From an uncultured Monoglobus sp. (lineage in GTDB: Bacteria; Bacillota; Clostridia; Monoglobales; Monoglobaceae): DNA of 32,450 nt. Positions 1-7,410 of the stretch are shown here, piece by piece. Position numbers and translations under genes: made by a program. Below the pieces are notes generated by a model. The model had not been told where the DNA came from and did no database searches. It saw only the letters and a program-made list of their open reading frames with translations. Every line of letters starts with the position of its first letter. Position 1 is the first letter of the stretch. The DNA lies in NCBI GenBank assembly GCA_947585115.1, contig CANPWW010000022.1, positions 1 to 32,450 of the forward strand. The letters run 5' to 3'.

Positions 1-641
1 TCGATCGCGGGCGCCATCATTCCCATCTGATAAACCTTTTCCTCAAGCGTCATGCGCGACACCAGATCGGCCGCCCTCTCCTCAAACGAGAGGCTCTCAT
101 CCTGATACGGAAGCAGCTCCGGCTTGGCGTCGGGGTTATAGAATTTAACGTAAACATAATTGCCGCAGTAGGCGCTGTCGCGCGTGATGTTGAGCGTGAC
201 CGCGCCTTTGGCGTCCGTCGATTTAAGCTCCGCGGTGTTCACGCGGTACGAATCCCACGAGCCGTTGTTCACGTTGTCAAAGCTCGCGACCTCAGTGTCG
301 CCGACCTTGATAACGACCGCCGCGTCATTCTTGCTGGCGGCGTACAGGTCAACTTTTGTCCAGTCCTTACCGCTCAGATCGACCTCGGGAAGCGTCAGCA
401 CCGCGGCGCCTTCTTCATTGGTCTTAAGATCGTCGGGCCGCTTCACGTTTCCGTTAGCGGCGTCCGTGATGATCGAGCCGTATCCGCTTATTGTGATCGA
501 GTCATTGCCGAAATTCAGCGTGACAGCGCCGGTGTTGTCCTCCGTCACCGTGCCGTAGTCCGCCGCAAACGCCGGAACATAAACGCAGGTCAGCGCCATC
601 AAAAATACAAGCGCTAGAGCTAAGATCCTGCCGTGTTTCAT
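1..641 (-). CDS. Secreted glycoside hydrolase family 3 (beta-glucosidase-like), 5' part only
   Basis: The reading frame starts at the ATG at 641 behind AGGAGG (650-655) and stays open for 213 codons to the window edge, so only the N-terminus is present. It begins with a signal peptide (MKHGRILALALVFLMAL, Ala-rich cleavage region near residue 25). A beta-rich stretch of about 140 residues follows (GAVTLNFGNDSITISGYG, later VDLYAASKNDAAVVIKVGD), which resembles a carbohydrate-binding module. The last residues read ERAADLVSRMTLEEKVYQMG, the typical entry into the GH3 catalytic barrel. The family hydrolyses beta-linked sugars outside the cell. The catalytic residues lie beyond the window, so substrate and activity cannot be judged. 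Confidence 0.8.
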   Translation of the reverse strand, partial: MKHGRILALALVFLMALTCVYVPAFAADYGTVTEDNTGAVTLNFGNDSITISGYGSIITDAANGNVKRPDDLKTNEEGAAVLTLPEVDLSGKDWTKVDLYAASKNDAAVVIKVGDTEVASFDNVNNGSWDSYRVNTAELKSTDAKGAVTLNITRDSAYCGNYVYVKFYNPDAKPELLPYQDESLSFEERAADLVSRMTLEEKVYQMGMMAPAI

Positions 642-770
642 AAAAATTCCTCCTTTAAATGATTTTAAAAATATACCATTCGTATTTTATACCCTAATTT
701 TAACACCTTACGCGAATCAATTAAAGTCATATCAAACACAAAACAAGCCAAAAATTGCTGTGCCCGCAAA

Positions 771-795
771 TAAAAAAGAGCGCTCAAAGCGCTCT
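771..795 (-). terminator. Rho-independent terminator after the DUF4160/DUF2442 pair
   Basis: GAGCGC (778-783) pairs with GCGCTC (789-794) across a five-base loop, extendable by one A-T pair. Read on the minus strand it is followed by TTTTTTA. It lies 75 bases past the DUF2442 stop codon and before the glycoside hydrolase gene, so it would separate the two transcripts. Confidence 0.7.
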
Positions 796-868
796 CGTCC
801 CCATACGCGGCGACGTTACGTTAAAATAATTACAAATTCGTTCCCCCTTTGTTAAGAGGGATTTTTAT

Positions 869-1168
869 TTATCCTATTTTTGTCTCCAAATCGGAAACGC
901 CGTTTTCATACAGATATTCGGGCGCTATGTCTATGTCGCCGTTGTTCCATACCGGCACGCCGTAATCAATATAAACATCTTTGAACGTATCAATATTCGA
1001 AAGAGGGGCATATCCCGGCATTTTGAGCAACGGTTTGAAATCAAAAACTCTTGCCTCACCGTTGTTAAAACGTGTCCAGAGCCGAAAATCATTAAGAGGC
1101 CGAACACCCGTAACCCTTAACACAGGCTTCCTGTCTCCCGCGTATGCTATTCCGTCTACAATATACAT
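869..1168 (-). CDS. DUF2442 domain protein
   Basis: A 99-residue protein. It carries the DUF2442 pattern: a short strand region with a conserved basic position, then FNNGEARVFDFKPLLKMPGY, then VYIDYGVPVWNNGDIDIAPEYLYENG near the C-terminus. The WNNGDIDIAPEYLY stretch (about residues 75-88) is the most family-like part. The biochemical role of DUF2442 is not established. The family is often encoded next to DUF4160 proteins, as here: the upstream DUF4160 gene ends 11 bases before this start. The two are probably co-transcribed from the promoter at 1502-1530. A toxin-antitoxin-like role has been suggested for such pairs, but nothing in the sequence proves it. Confidence 0.75.
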   Translation of the reverse strand: MYIVDGIAYAGDRKPVLRVTGVRPLNDFRLWTRFNNGEARVFDFKPLLKMPGYAPLSNIDTFKDVYIDYGVPVWNNGDIDIAPEYLYENGVSDLETKIG

Positions 1169-1179
1169 TATATTCCCTC

Positions 1180-1443
1180 CTATCTTAAAGGCTCAATTTT
1201 TCCGAACGGAATACCGCAAACAGCGTTATTCCAAGCGGCATATAATTCATCTTCATGTATTGTAAGCCATGCCTCCACTAAACGCAGCTGCTTCACCGGT
1301 ATACTACCCGCAAGCAATTCACCGTCTATGCCTATCGCCGCTGTGTATTCATTATAATATACATGCACATGCGGTTTGTGATGACGCAGGTTATCATTAA
1401 AAATCATCTTTATTATATTATAAAATCTGCTTAATTCCGGCAT
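1180..1443 (-). CDS. DUF4160 domain protein
   Basis: An 87-residue protein that fits the whole DUF4160 family. It starts MPELSRFYNIIKMIFND, followed by HHKPHVHVYYNEYTAAIGIDG, a His-rich turn plus strand (residues 21-41) that is the family hallmark. It ends with the helix LRLVEAWLTIHEDELYAAWN and the tail GKIEPLR. An AAAGGG element precedes the ATG at 1443. It is the first gene of a two-gene unit with the DUF2442 gene. The family has no proven activity; the pairing suggests the two products act together. Confidence 0.8.
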   Translation of the reverse strand: MPELSRFYNIIKMIFNDNLRHHKPHVHVYYNEYTAAIGIDGELLAGSIPVKQLRLVEAWLTIHEDELYAAWNNAVCGIPFGKIEPLR

Positions 1444-1501
1444 TATATTTTCCCTTTCATAAAAATTGCGTATACAGTGTCTTGTCTTTCAATCCGTTTA
1501 T

Positions 1502-1530
1502 ATTTTATCACATTCTGCTCCGTAAATCAA
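1502..1530 (-). promoter_or_regulatory. Sigma-A-type promoter for the DUF4160/DUF2442 unit
   Basis: On the minus strand TTGATT (1525-1530) and TAAAAT (1502-1507) are separated by 17 bases. The expected transcription start is about 1495, some 50 bases before the DUF4160 start codon. Confidence 0.6.
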
Positions 1531-1771
1531 GCTTTATTTACGGCATAAAAATAGGTCTGTTTTTTCCAAAAAACGCCTTGTTTTACCATATAAATATTTG
1601 AGGCCGAAGTTTTGTGATATAATGACTTTTCTAAAGCGCGTTAAAATAATATCTGCTATTTTTGCACAATATACTCATTTTACCTACTCTGTTTAAGCAT
1701 ATCACTTTTTAATTCTTTATTTTAAAATTTTATTTAAAATTAGCTTGAAGTGATTTAAATATACAAAAGTA
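1531..1771. other. AT-rich intergenic region between divergent genes
   Basis: This is the middle of a 380-base gene-free stretch between the divergent DUF4160 gene and the zinc-ribbon gene. It is AT-rich. Apart from the two outward-facing promoters at its ends I see no reading frame with coding character, no strong dyad and no RNA gene. Confidence 0.5.
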
Positions 1772-1799
1772 TTGAAAAAAAGTAAAAATATGCTATTAT
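1772..1799 (+). promoter_or_regulatory. Promoter of the zinc-ribbon repeat protein gene
   Basis: TTGAAA (1772-1777), a 16-base spacer, then TATTAT (1794-1799), with an extended -10 TG at 1791-1792. It is followed at once by AAGGAGG and the start at 1824, so the leader would be very short. Confidence 0.6.
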
Positions 1800-1823
1800 A
1801 TACATACAAGGAGGTGTAAACTT

Positions 1824-2372
1824 ATGATTTGTAAAAATTGTGGGAGTGAGTGCGGAAATGCTAGATTCTGTCGAAACTGCGGTATGCCTATAATTATGCC
1901 CGAGCAGCCCGCCGATGAACCGGCGCCTATTTCTCAGCAGTCCGTCAATGAACCGGCACCTATTTCTCATCAGCCCGCCGATGAACCGACGCCTATTTCT
2001 CAGCAGTCCGTCAATGAACCGGCACCTATTTCTCAGCAGTCCGTCAATGAACCGGCACCTATTTCTCAGCAACCCGTCAATGAACCGACGCCTGTTTATC
2101 AGCAGACTGTCAACGAATCTACGCCGATTTCTCAACAGTCTGCGGGTGCTGCGACCAAGCCGTTTTTGTTAGGTATTCTTTCGTTAATTATTTCATTTCT
2201 GATGCCTATCATCAGTATTGTGTTAGGTATATTAGGCCTTGTTCTCACAAAGAAAGCCAAAGCTAACGACATAACTCAAAAAACCACAGCAGCTTTTGTG
2301 TTATCAATATGTGGAATTGTTATTTCGTCATTAAATTGGTTGATTGCTCTTGCCACATTATCTACTCTATAA
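1824..2372 (+). CDS. Zinc-ribbon membrane protein with proline/glutamine repeat linker
   Basis: A 182-residue protein with three parts. Residues 1-20 form a small zinc ribbon with CxxC pairs C3/C6 and C16/C19 plus an extra C10. Residues 29-105 are seven copies of an 11-residue repeat of the type NEPAPISQQSV, which should be extended and flexible. Residues 114-142 and 156-180 are two membrane helices separated by a short basic loop (KKAKAN), like the DUF4190-type tail of many Gram-positive zinc-ribbon proteins. The start is fixed by AAGGAGG nine bases upstream. The gene is divergent from the DUF pair and convergent with the VWA/tubulin cluster. No function can be assigned. Its zinc ribbon resembles that of the discoidin protein at 3760-4731, which may link it to that system. 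Confidence 0.75.
   Translation: MICKNCGSECGNARFCRNCGMPIIMPEQPADEPAPISQQSVNEPAPISHQPADEPTPISQQSVNEPAPISQQSVNEPAPISQQPVNEPTPVYQQTVNESTPISQQSAGAATKPFLLGILSLIISFLMPIISIVLGILGLVLTKKAKANDITQKTTAAFVLSICGIVISSLNWLIALATLSTL
1908..2138 (+). repeat. Seven in-frame 33-bp tandem repeats inside the zinc-ribbon gene
   Basis: Seven consecutive 33-base units encode 11-residue copies (PADEPAPISQQ, SVNEPAPISHQ, PADEPTPISQQ and variants). The first five are nearly identical at DNA level and the last two have diverged, as expected for recent expansion by slippage or unequal exchange. The period keeps the reading frame. Confidence 0.9.
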
Positions 2373-2408
2373 ACAAATTTTAGCTACTGATATATAATGT
2401 CAAAATTT

Positions 2409-2449
2409 AATACCGCCACGGTGCTTTGATCCGCGGCGGTATTGTTTGT
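2409..2449. terminator. Bidirectional terminator between convergent genes
   Basis: AATACCGCC (2409-2417) pairs perfectly with GGCGGTATT (2435-2443), with further inner pairs around the loop. A T-rich tail follows on the plus strand (GTTTGT) and a better one on the minus strand (AAATTTTG). It sits 37 bases past the zinc-ribbon gene and downstream of the last gene of the minus-strand cluster. Confidence 0.65.
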
Positions 2450-2533
2450 AAAATAAATTCCTTTTTATACTGTGATCGTAAAACAGTGATGCTGACGTTT
2501 AACAGATCATACTCAGAGTATAAATCCTTTTTA

Positions 2534-3733
2534 TTAATAGAATTCGCCTTTTTGTCTGATGTTGGATCCCACATTTGAACTGTTGCCATAAGGCACGGGA
2601 CATAACGCAAACAGAACACACATCAACAAACGCGCGATTGTTTCTAAAAACCAAATCTGACACAGCACTTCCACAAGAATAGAGCCGAGAACAATACTTG
2701 CCATACATACGATCAAGAATTTTGTTCCGTCGCTGCTTACAGACACATTAATATACTTGCTGTATGTAAGCAGAGCTCCTATAAGTATCAAAAATAATAC
2801 TCTCATTATTATGTATATAATATTATTGTTTGTTCTGTCAGCTCTTACGCTAATCAAATCTCTGTTCATTGATTGTTTCATAATGGCTTGTGCAACCGAA
2901 TTCTGCAATACGTCAACATTGTCGGCCGGCACAAATGCACCACCTGTTTTATCGGCTATTCTTTCGAATAAAACGCGATCATAGTCTCCAAATGCAACTG
3001 TTGAAAATGATATATCGTTTTCATTACACTTTAAAACAAATTCTTTTTCTTGTCTGCTACCGCTAATATCCGATGGCGAGCCGTCTGTAAGCGTTATTAT
3101 GCTGATAGGTCCTGCTATTGAATTTGCTTTAATATCATTGATAATCGTATCAAGAGCAGCGGCAATATTTGTTGAACCTTCTCCAATTTCCCAAGAAGAG
3201 GATGGTGTCACACTACCTGGTTGCACAGAACCTATTTCTGCAGCAAGGTGCGTTTCATTTCCAAAAGTATATATTCCAATCTTTTTATTTTGATCAAAGC
3301 TGTTTATAATATTGGCCACAACACCGTATCTCATATTATCCGGATCGTTGCCGAGCGAACTGTCTGTACTTCCCATCGAGGCTGAATTATCAATTAAAAA
3401 CACATACGTTTCAATGCTTCTGACCTTACTGAAATTCCGCTCATAAATCCACTCTAACCCCGCGCTCAAAACCGGCATTGCAGCGATCGATATAACAAGC
3501 ACAATAAGTATCTGCTTATGAAGCGTATAATGAATATTTTTATATGCACCCGAGAATTTACAAATCACGAACAAAAACAAGCTCAGGATTACCGCAAATA
3601 TTCCAAAATAAATTCCGACTGCCAACGGAACCGACATTACTTTTTTTAGCATATCAAACAATATACTTCCGGGAAAAAAATATATTAATCCAATGAGCAT
3701 TGTTATTATTGTAGGTATAATATTAAAGCACAT
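2534..3733 (-). CDS. Polytopic membrane protein with a VWA domain and intact MIDAS
   Basis: A 399-residue protein. Three N-terminal membrane helices (about 8-22, 38-60 and 74-92) precede a von Willebrand factor A domain (about 105-290). Three more hydrophobic helices (about 308-325, 339-357 and 360-380) follow. The metal-ion-dependent adhesion site is complete: D115-x-S117-x-S119 (DNSASM), T188 (GEGSTN) and D217 (LTDGSP). The domain should therefore bind Mg2+ and a protein ligand. The helix-VWA-helix layout recalls BatA/BatB-type proteins. GGGAGG lies 12 bases before the ATG, and an in-frame TGA just upstream excludes a longer start. It is the last gene of the cluster, 26 bases after the discoidin gene. 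I infer a membrane-bound scaffold or sensor role; the ligand is unknown. Confidence 0.8.
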   Translation of the reverse strand: MCFNIIPTIITMLIGLIYFFPGSILFDMLKKVMSVPLAVGIYFGIFAVILSLFLFVICKFSGAYKNIHYTLHKQILIVLVISIAAMPVLSAGLEWIYERNFSKVRSIETYVFLIDNSASMGSTDSSLGNDPDNMRYGVVANIINSFDQNKKIGIYTFGNETHLAAEIGSVQPGSVTPSSSWEIGEGSTNIAAALDTIINDIKANSIAGPISIITLTDGSPSDISGSRQEKEFVLKCNENDISFSTVAFGDYDRVLFERIADKTGGAFVPADNVDVLQNSVAQAIMKQSMNRDLISVRADRTNNNIIYIIMRVLFLILIGALLTYSKYINVSVSSDGTKFLIVCMASIVLGSILVEVLCQIWFLETIARLLMCVLFALCPVPYGNSSNVGSNIRQKGEFY

Positions 3734-3759
3734 ATCCGTTCTTCACCTCCCATTTAACG

Positions 3760-4731
3760 CTAATATACTTCAACTTCACTTATAGCTATGTCCTTCCAGT
3801 CTCCATAATAAGTTTCAAGCACTTGAATTCTTATATAGTTTGTCCATACAGGCGCGTCGAATTTAACATCCTGCATTATCCTATATTGATCAATTCCGCA
3901 GTCAACAATTACCCGGCCGCCCTCATATTCAACCATAAATTTTGTAATCCTTCGATTTCTCGTGTATGTTGTCTCGGATTTAAAGTAACCATTGGCAACC
4001 CTTACTCCGGTAACATATTGCGGTTCCGACGCTGTCAGTTCCAACGTAGGAGTAAGCTCCACGTTCCGATCACTGCTCCAAGCCGTACTGTAACTATCGT
4101 CAATCGCATACTCCGGATAATAATTAACTGCCGCACCCGAGGTGTAATCGGTTCCGCGGGTAGATGACGCATTTACATTCGAAAACACCGGAACCGGAAT
4201 AGGCGTGGGCTCAGAATCAGGCGTAAGCTGCGAATCATCAATACCAACTTTATCATTTTTGTCTAATTCCTGCGTCTCATTCACGCTATTGTGTGATGAC
4301 AAAAAACCGGGCAGATTCACTTCAATTATCCCGCTTTTGTCTAATATCACAATGACCAACAAGCTAAGCAAAATGACGGCAATAATGCTCAAACAGCTTA
4401 TAATCACGGTTAAAACCGCTCTTGCGTCCTTTTTGTTTTCGTCTTTCTTCTTTTTATTTTTTTCCGTATTTTTCAAAATGGATTCTTTCGGGGTTTCATC
4501 CCGCACATTATCAGCTCCGGGAATGTCAGGAAAAAGATCCGACACATTTTCGGCACTGCCATCAGGTGGGCAGACTTTGTTCTGATCCTTTTCCCCATTG
4601 CTATAAGGATCTGAGCCCGAATCCGACGTAAATTTCTTTTTCTGACTTGATTCATTATCAATAGCTGTGCCGCAATTTCCACAAAACAATGCATATTGAG
4701 GAAGATCGGCACCGCACACTTTACACTTCAC
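3760..4731 (-). CDS. Zinc-ribbon, single-pass membrane protein with C-terminal discoidin-like glycan-binding domain
   Basis: A 323-residue protein. Zinc ribbon C3/C6...C17/C20 at the N-terminus; acidic and lysine-rich linker to about 103; one membrane helix (about 104-130); a Thr/Pro-rich stalk; then a beta-sandwich of about 140 residues (184-323). The sandwich contains YPEYAIDDSYSTAWSS, VTGVRVANGYFKSETTYTRN and a terminal DIAISEVEVY. This fits the discoidin/F5-8C-like domain annotated in many Gram-positives as an NADase-type glycan-binding domain. With the zinc ribbon inside, the discoidin domain would face outward and probably bind cell-wall or host glycan; the ligand is inferred. The start codon is GTG at 4731 with GGAG ten bases upstream. 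It lies 36 bases after the GAP1-like gene. Confidence 0.75.
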   Translation of the reverse strand: MKCKVCGADLPQYALFCGNCGTAIDNESSQKKKFTSDSGSDPYSNGEKDQNKVCPPDGSAENVSDLFPDIPGADNVRDETPKESILKNTEKNKKKKDENKKDARAVLTVIISCLSIIAVILLSLLVIVILDKSGIIEVNLPGFLSSHNSVNETQELDKNDKVGIDDSQLTPDSEPTPIPVPVFSNVNASSTRGTDYTSGAAVNYYPEYAIDDSYSTAWSSDRNVELTPTLELTASEPQYVTGVRVANGYFKSETTYTRNRRITKFMVEYEGGRVIVDCGIDQYRIMQDVKFDAPVWTNYIRIQVLETYYGDWKDIAISEVEVY

Positions 4732-4767
4732 GTCACATCATCTCCATTTAGTTTTCAAACAATACAT

Positions 4768-7368
4768 TTATTCTTCAATTATACTGTATATTATGCTGCA
4801 TATCATGCCTATAATCAACAAGACGGCCAATATCAAAGCAAAAGTACAATGCACACAACCTATAAATATCATTGCCATTGACATTATAGCCGATCCGATA
4901 CATGGCCATATATCTAAGTTGCTATTAGTTTTTAATGTAATTCCAAAAACCGATATCTCTCCTATAACCAGTCCTGATATTAATGACACAATCAGAGTCA
5001 CAAGCATATTTTTAAAGCCGACACTCTCTAAGCCCAATCCCAAACATATAGACGCCAAAGGCGCGCCGCAAGCAAAAAGCATCCCTAAACTCAATCCTGT
5101 GTAACGTTCATCATGATCGGTTAAATCATAATGTTCTTTTATATATCCCCGCTGAGCGAGCAAACTATTAAGATACCCCATAAACTGCAAATCAGGAGAA
5201 GCTTTCAGTTCTTTAAACGTGTTATAAATGTACAAAAGTCCCTCAGGATCATTGGTTAGCATATATTGCAAAATATCACCGGTTCTTTCAGATCTCCACG
5301 AACGTAAAAAACCGTCCGGCCTGTTCATACTTTTTACATTCAAATCAAACACACCGCGGTCTATCGCTCTTTTGACCGGATCATACGCAACAAGCAACAG
5401 CCAATCAAGGGATTGTTTTGCCGCTGATGATGATTTTATTTTCTCTACTATCTGCTCTTTTAGATTTTCAATAGCTCCGGTTTTTATTTTTGCGCGTTTT
5501 AATACAATATTTTTTATAATTTCGAACGACTCACTGTCGGTACTTGGAATAGTTGCTATCGCGTTTTTGAGTTTATCGGAATTCCGACAGTTTTTGTTTC
5601 CCGGCAGATAAGCACTTGTATAATCTTCATTCGCATTCCATGTAACAAAGTCGCAGCAATCCCAAAATACTTGCTTTCCCTCATTGAATTTTTGAGAAGC
5701 AGCGTTCCCATACAATAAACGGGTTATTCTTTCATAGGACAGGTAATAAGCTATACCGAATTGCCTCGAAGCATCTCGGCTCAGTATAGTCTTGGTAATT
5801 TCATACGCTCTGTCACATAAATCCACATCACATAAAGACGCAATTATTTCACATTCAAAACTAATATCCGTAAAAGATCTGCACTTTTCAAGATAAAAAT
5901 CTCTATAATATGAAACTATCCAATCATGGTTTTCTTGGACAAGAGTTTTATCAAGATCAATATACAGTATCTTGCTGTTCCTGCGGATTTCATATAATTT
6001 TTGTTGACCTGACTGATCTCCGTCAACAATCGAGTCTGCCAGCGCCCTAACAAGAATATTGCATGAAACCGGAGCCGCTTTTTTAAAATTGTTATAAGAA
6101 TTCATGTTTTTATACAAAAACTCTTTTACTGCCCTTAAAAGATACTCCTTGTTGCCTGCTTGATAAGCGTATTGATTAATTCGATCAAAAACATCACGGC
6201 ATGTGGCGTATACCTTCCGAAGTTTATTGATTTTTTCATCAGTTATATCGTTGCAATAATAAACCGCCTCATAGTATTCTATCTGTTTCTTAAGTTCCTC
6301 CACTGTTGTTAACGAGTATTTCTTTAGCAGCATCATTTCATACTGCATAGGAATGTCATGGCCGTTCTTGCTACACCATTTCAACATATAAGCATTGGTC
6401 TTATCATATATCTGCTTTGTTGGCATGGTCAACAGGCGACCATATATCTTTTTAGCGCTTTCAAGACTTATTTCCGGATCTGATCCAATAATTATCGAAC
6501 TATATATCCATGCCATTGTTACCGTCTCGGACGCAGCCGTGTAGTTCGGAACTGCTGCCTCCATAAACTCATTCACATGTTTCTTATATTTTTCAGAGCA
6601 TCTGTTTCTAACGATTGCTTTAGCATGACCTTTTTCTTCATAAACAGCTTTACTCCATTTATATTCGCCGGTGTCAAGATTAATATAATAATCCTCAGGC
6701 TGTTTATTTGTAAACATAACGTCTATACCGGTCAGTCTATCATGCGCAAAACTGGAAAAGGAAATATTTAAGCCCAAGTATTCGGGAAGCAGTTTATATA
6801 CGCAGTACATAATTTCCCGCGCAACATTATAAAACTCATCCGTGTTTTTATCGATCACAATCTTGAGGCTCTTTTTATGCTCTTGTCTTTTTAGAACAGC
6901 CGTAAGTATAAGATGTATCAAGTTGACAAGCTTTTCATCAGATAAATTAAATTTGCTGATTATATTTTCAAAGTCATATAAATCAACCTTAGTCACAGAC
7001 TCTAATTGAGATAGTTCAACATCCATTGTATCAACAAAATCCTGAATTCCCGTAACGGCTCCGGGTTCGGAAAAAGTCGGAAAATAATCTGATTGGCTGT
7101 ATAGATAGCCATGCCCCATCATATTTCCTCTCTCACCTGATACGTACTGTCCACTTACACAAAAGATATACTTGCTTCCGTGCCATACCAAATACAGTCT
7201 CTCCGGCATATCTGCCAACGGGTCACTAAGTCCGGCTACCATAGCGTTACAGTGTGCTCTGAAATTATCCAACGCTTCTTTTCCGACACCGGAAGTTTGC
7301 TTTGTTGTCCAGCCGGATTTAAAATCCGCCGCGCCTATTCTGTTAAATAATATTTGCTCTATTTTCAT
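4768..7368 (-). CDS. GAP1-like (GTPase-associated protein 1) large membrane protein
   Basis: About 866 residues. I place the start at ATG 7368 because AAAGGA is ten bases from it, whereas an ATG three codons upstream lies one base from the Shine-Dalgarno sequence. The N-terminal ~130 residues (IEQILFNRIGAADFKSGWTT..., then VSGERGNMMGHGYLY) resemble the N-terminal domain of GAP1-family proteins, where an RxGNxxxHxxxx motif recurs; this is recognition from memory, not a search. The long middle region is mainly helical without a motif I know. The last ~110 residues hold four membrane helices, so the protein is anchored with its bulk probably cytosolic. It lies 42 bases downstream of the GTPase gene, the usual partner of this family. 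I infer that it transmits or modulates GTPase signalling at the membrane. Confidence 0.65.
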   Translation of the reverse strand: MKIEQILFNRIGAADFKSGWTTKQTSGVGKEALDNFRAHCNAMVAGLSDPLADMPERLYLVWHGSKYIFCVSGQYVSGERGNMMGHGYLYSQSDYFPTFSEPGAVTGIQDFVDTMDVELSQLESVTKVDLYDFENIISKFNLSDEKLVNLIHLILTAVLKRQEHKKSLKIVIDKNTDEFYNVAREIMYCVYKLLPEYLGLNISFSSFAHDRLTGIDVMFTNKQPEDYYINLDTGEYKWSKAVYEEKGHAKAIVRNRCSEKYKKHVNEFMEAAVPNYTAASETVTMAWIYSSIIIGSDPEISLESAKKIYGRLLTMPTKQIYDKTNAYMLKWCSKNGHDIPMQYEMMLLKKYSLTTVEELKKQIEYYEAVYYCNDITDEKINKLRKVYATCRDVFDRINQYAYQAGNKEYLLRAVKEFLYKNMNSYNNFKKAAPVSCNILVRALADSIVDGDQSGQQKLYEIRRNSKILYIDLDKTLVQENHDWIVSYYRDFYLEKCRSFTDISFECEIIASLCDVDLCDRAYEITKTILSRDASRQFGIAYYLSYERITRLLYGNAASQKFNEGKQVFWDCCDFVTWNANEDYTSAYLPGNKNCRNSDKLKNAIATIPSTDSESFEIIKNIVLKRAKIKTGAIENLKEQIVEKIKSSSAAKQSLDWLLLVAYDPVKRAIDRGVFDLNVKSMNRPDGFLRSWRSERTGDILQYMLTNDPEGLLYIYNTFKELKASPDLQFMGYLNSLLAQRGYIKEHYDLTDHDERYTGLSLGMLFACGAPLASICLGLGLESVGFKNMLVTLIVSLISGLVIGEISVFGITLKTNSNLDIWPCIGSAIMSMAMIFIGCVHCTFALILAVLLIIGMICSIIYSIIEE

Positions 7369-7410
7369 AACAGACATATCCTTTCATGTATGATCATATA
7401 TATCAAAATT

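Noticed and set aside
820-872. Possible plus-strand terminator (CCCTTT/AGAGGG followed by ATTTTTATTT)
   Set aside because: The stem is short with a G-T pair, and no plus-strand gene ends before it; the minus-strand terminator at 771-795 is much better.
1755-2135. Arg-rich repetitive frame on the minus strand over the tandem repeats
   Set aside because: It exists only because a 33-bp repeat keeps every frame open. The plus-strand frame has the zinc ribbon, membrane helices, promoter and AAGGAGG.
1908-2138. CRISPR-like array
   Set aside because: The units are contiguous and coding with no unique spacers, and no cas genes are present.
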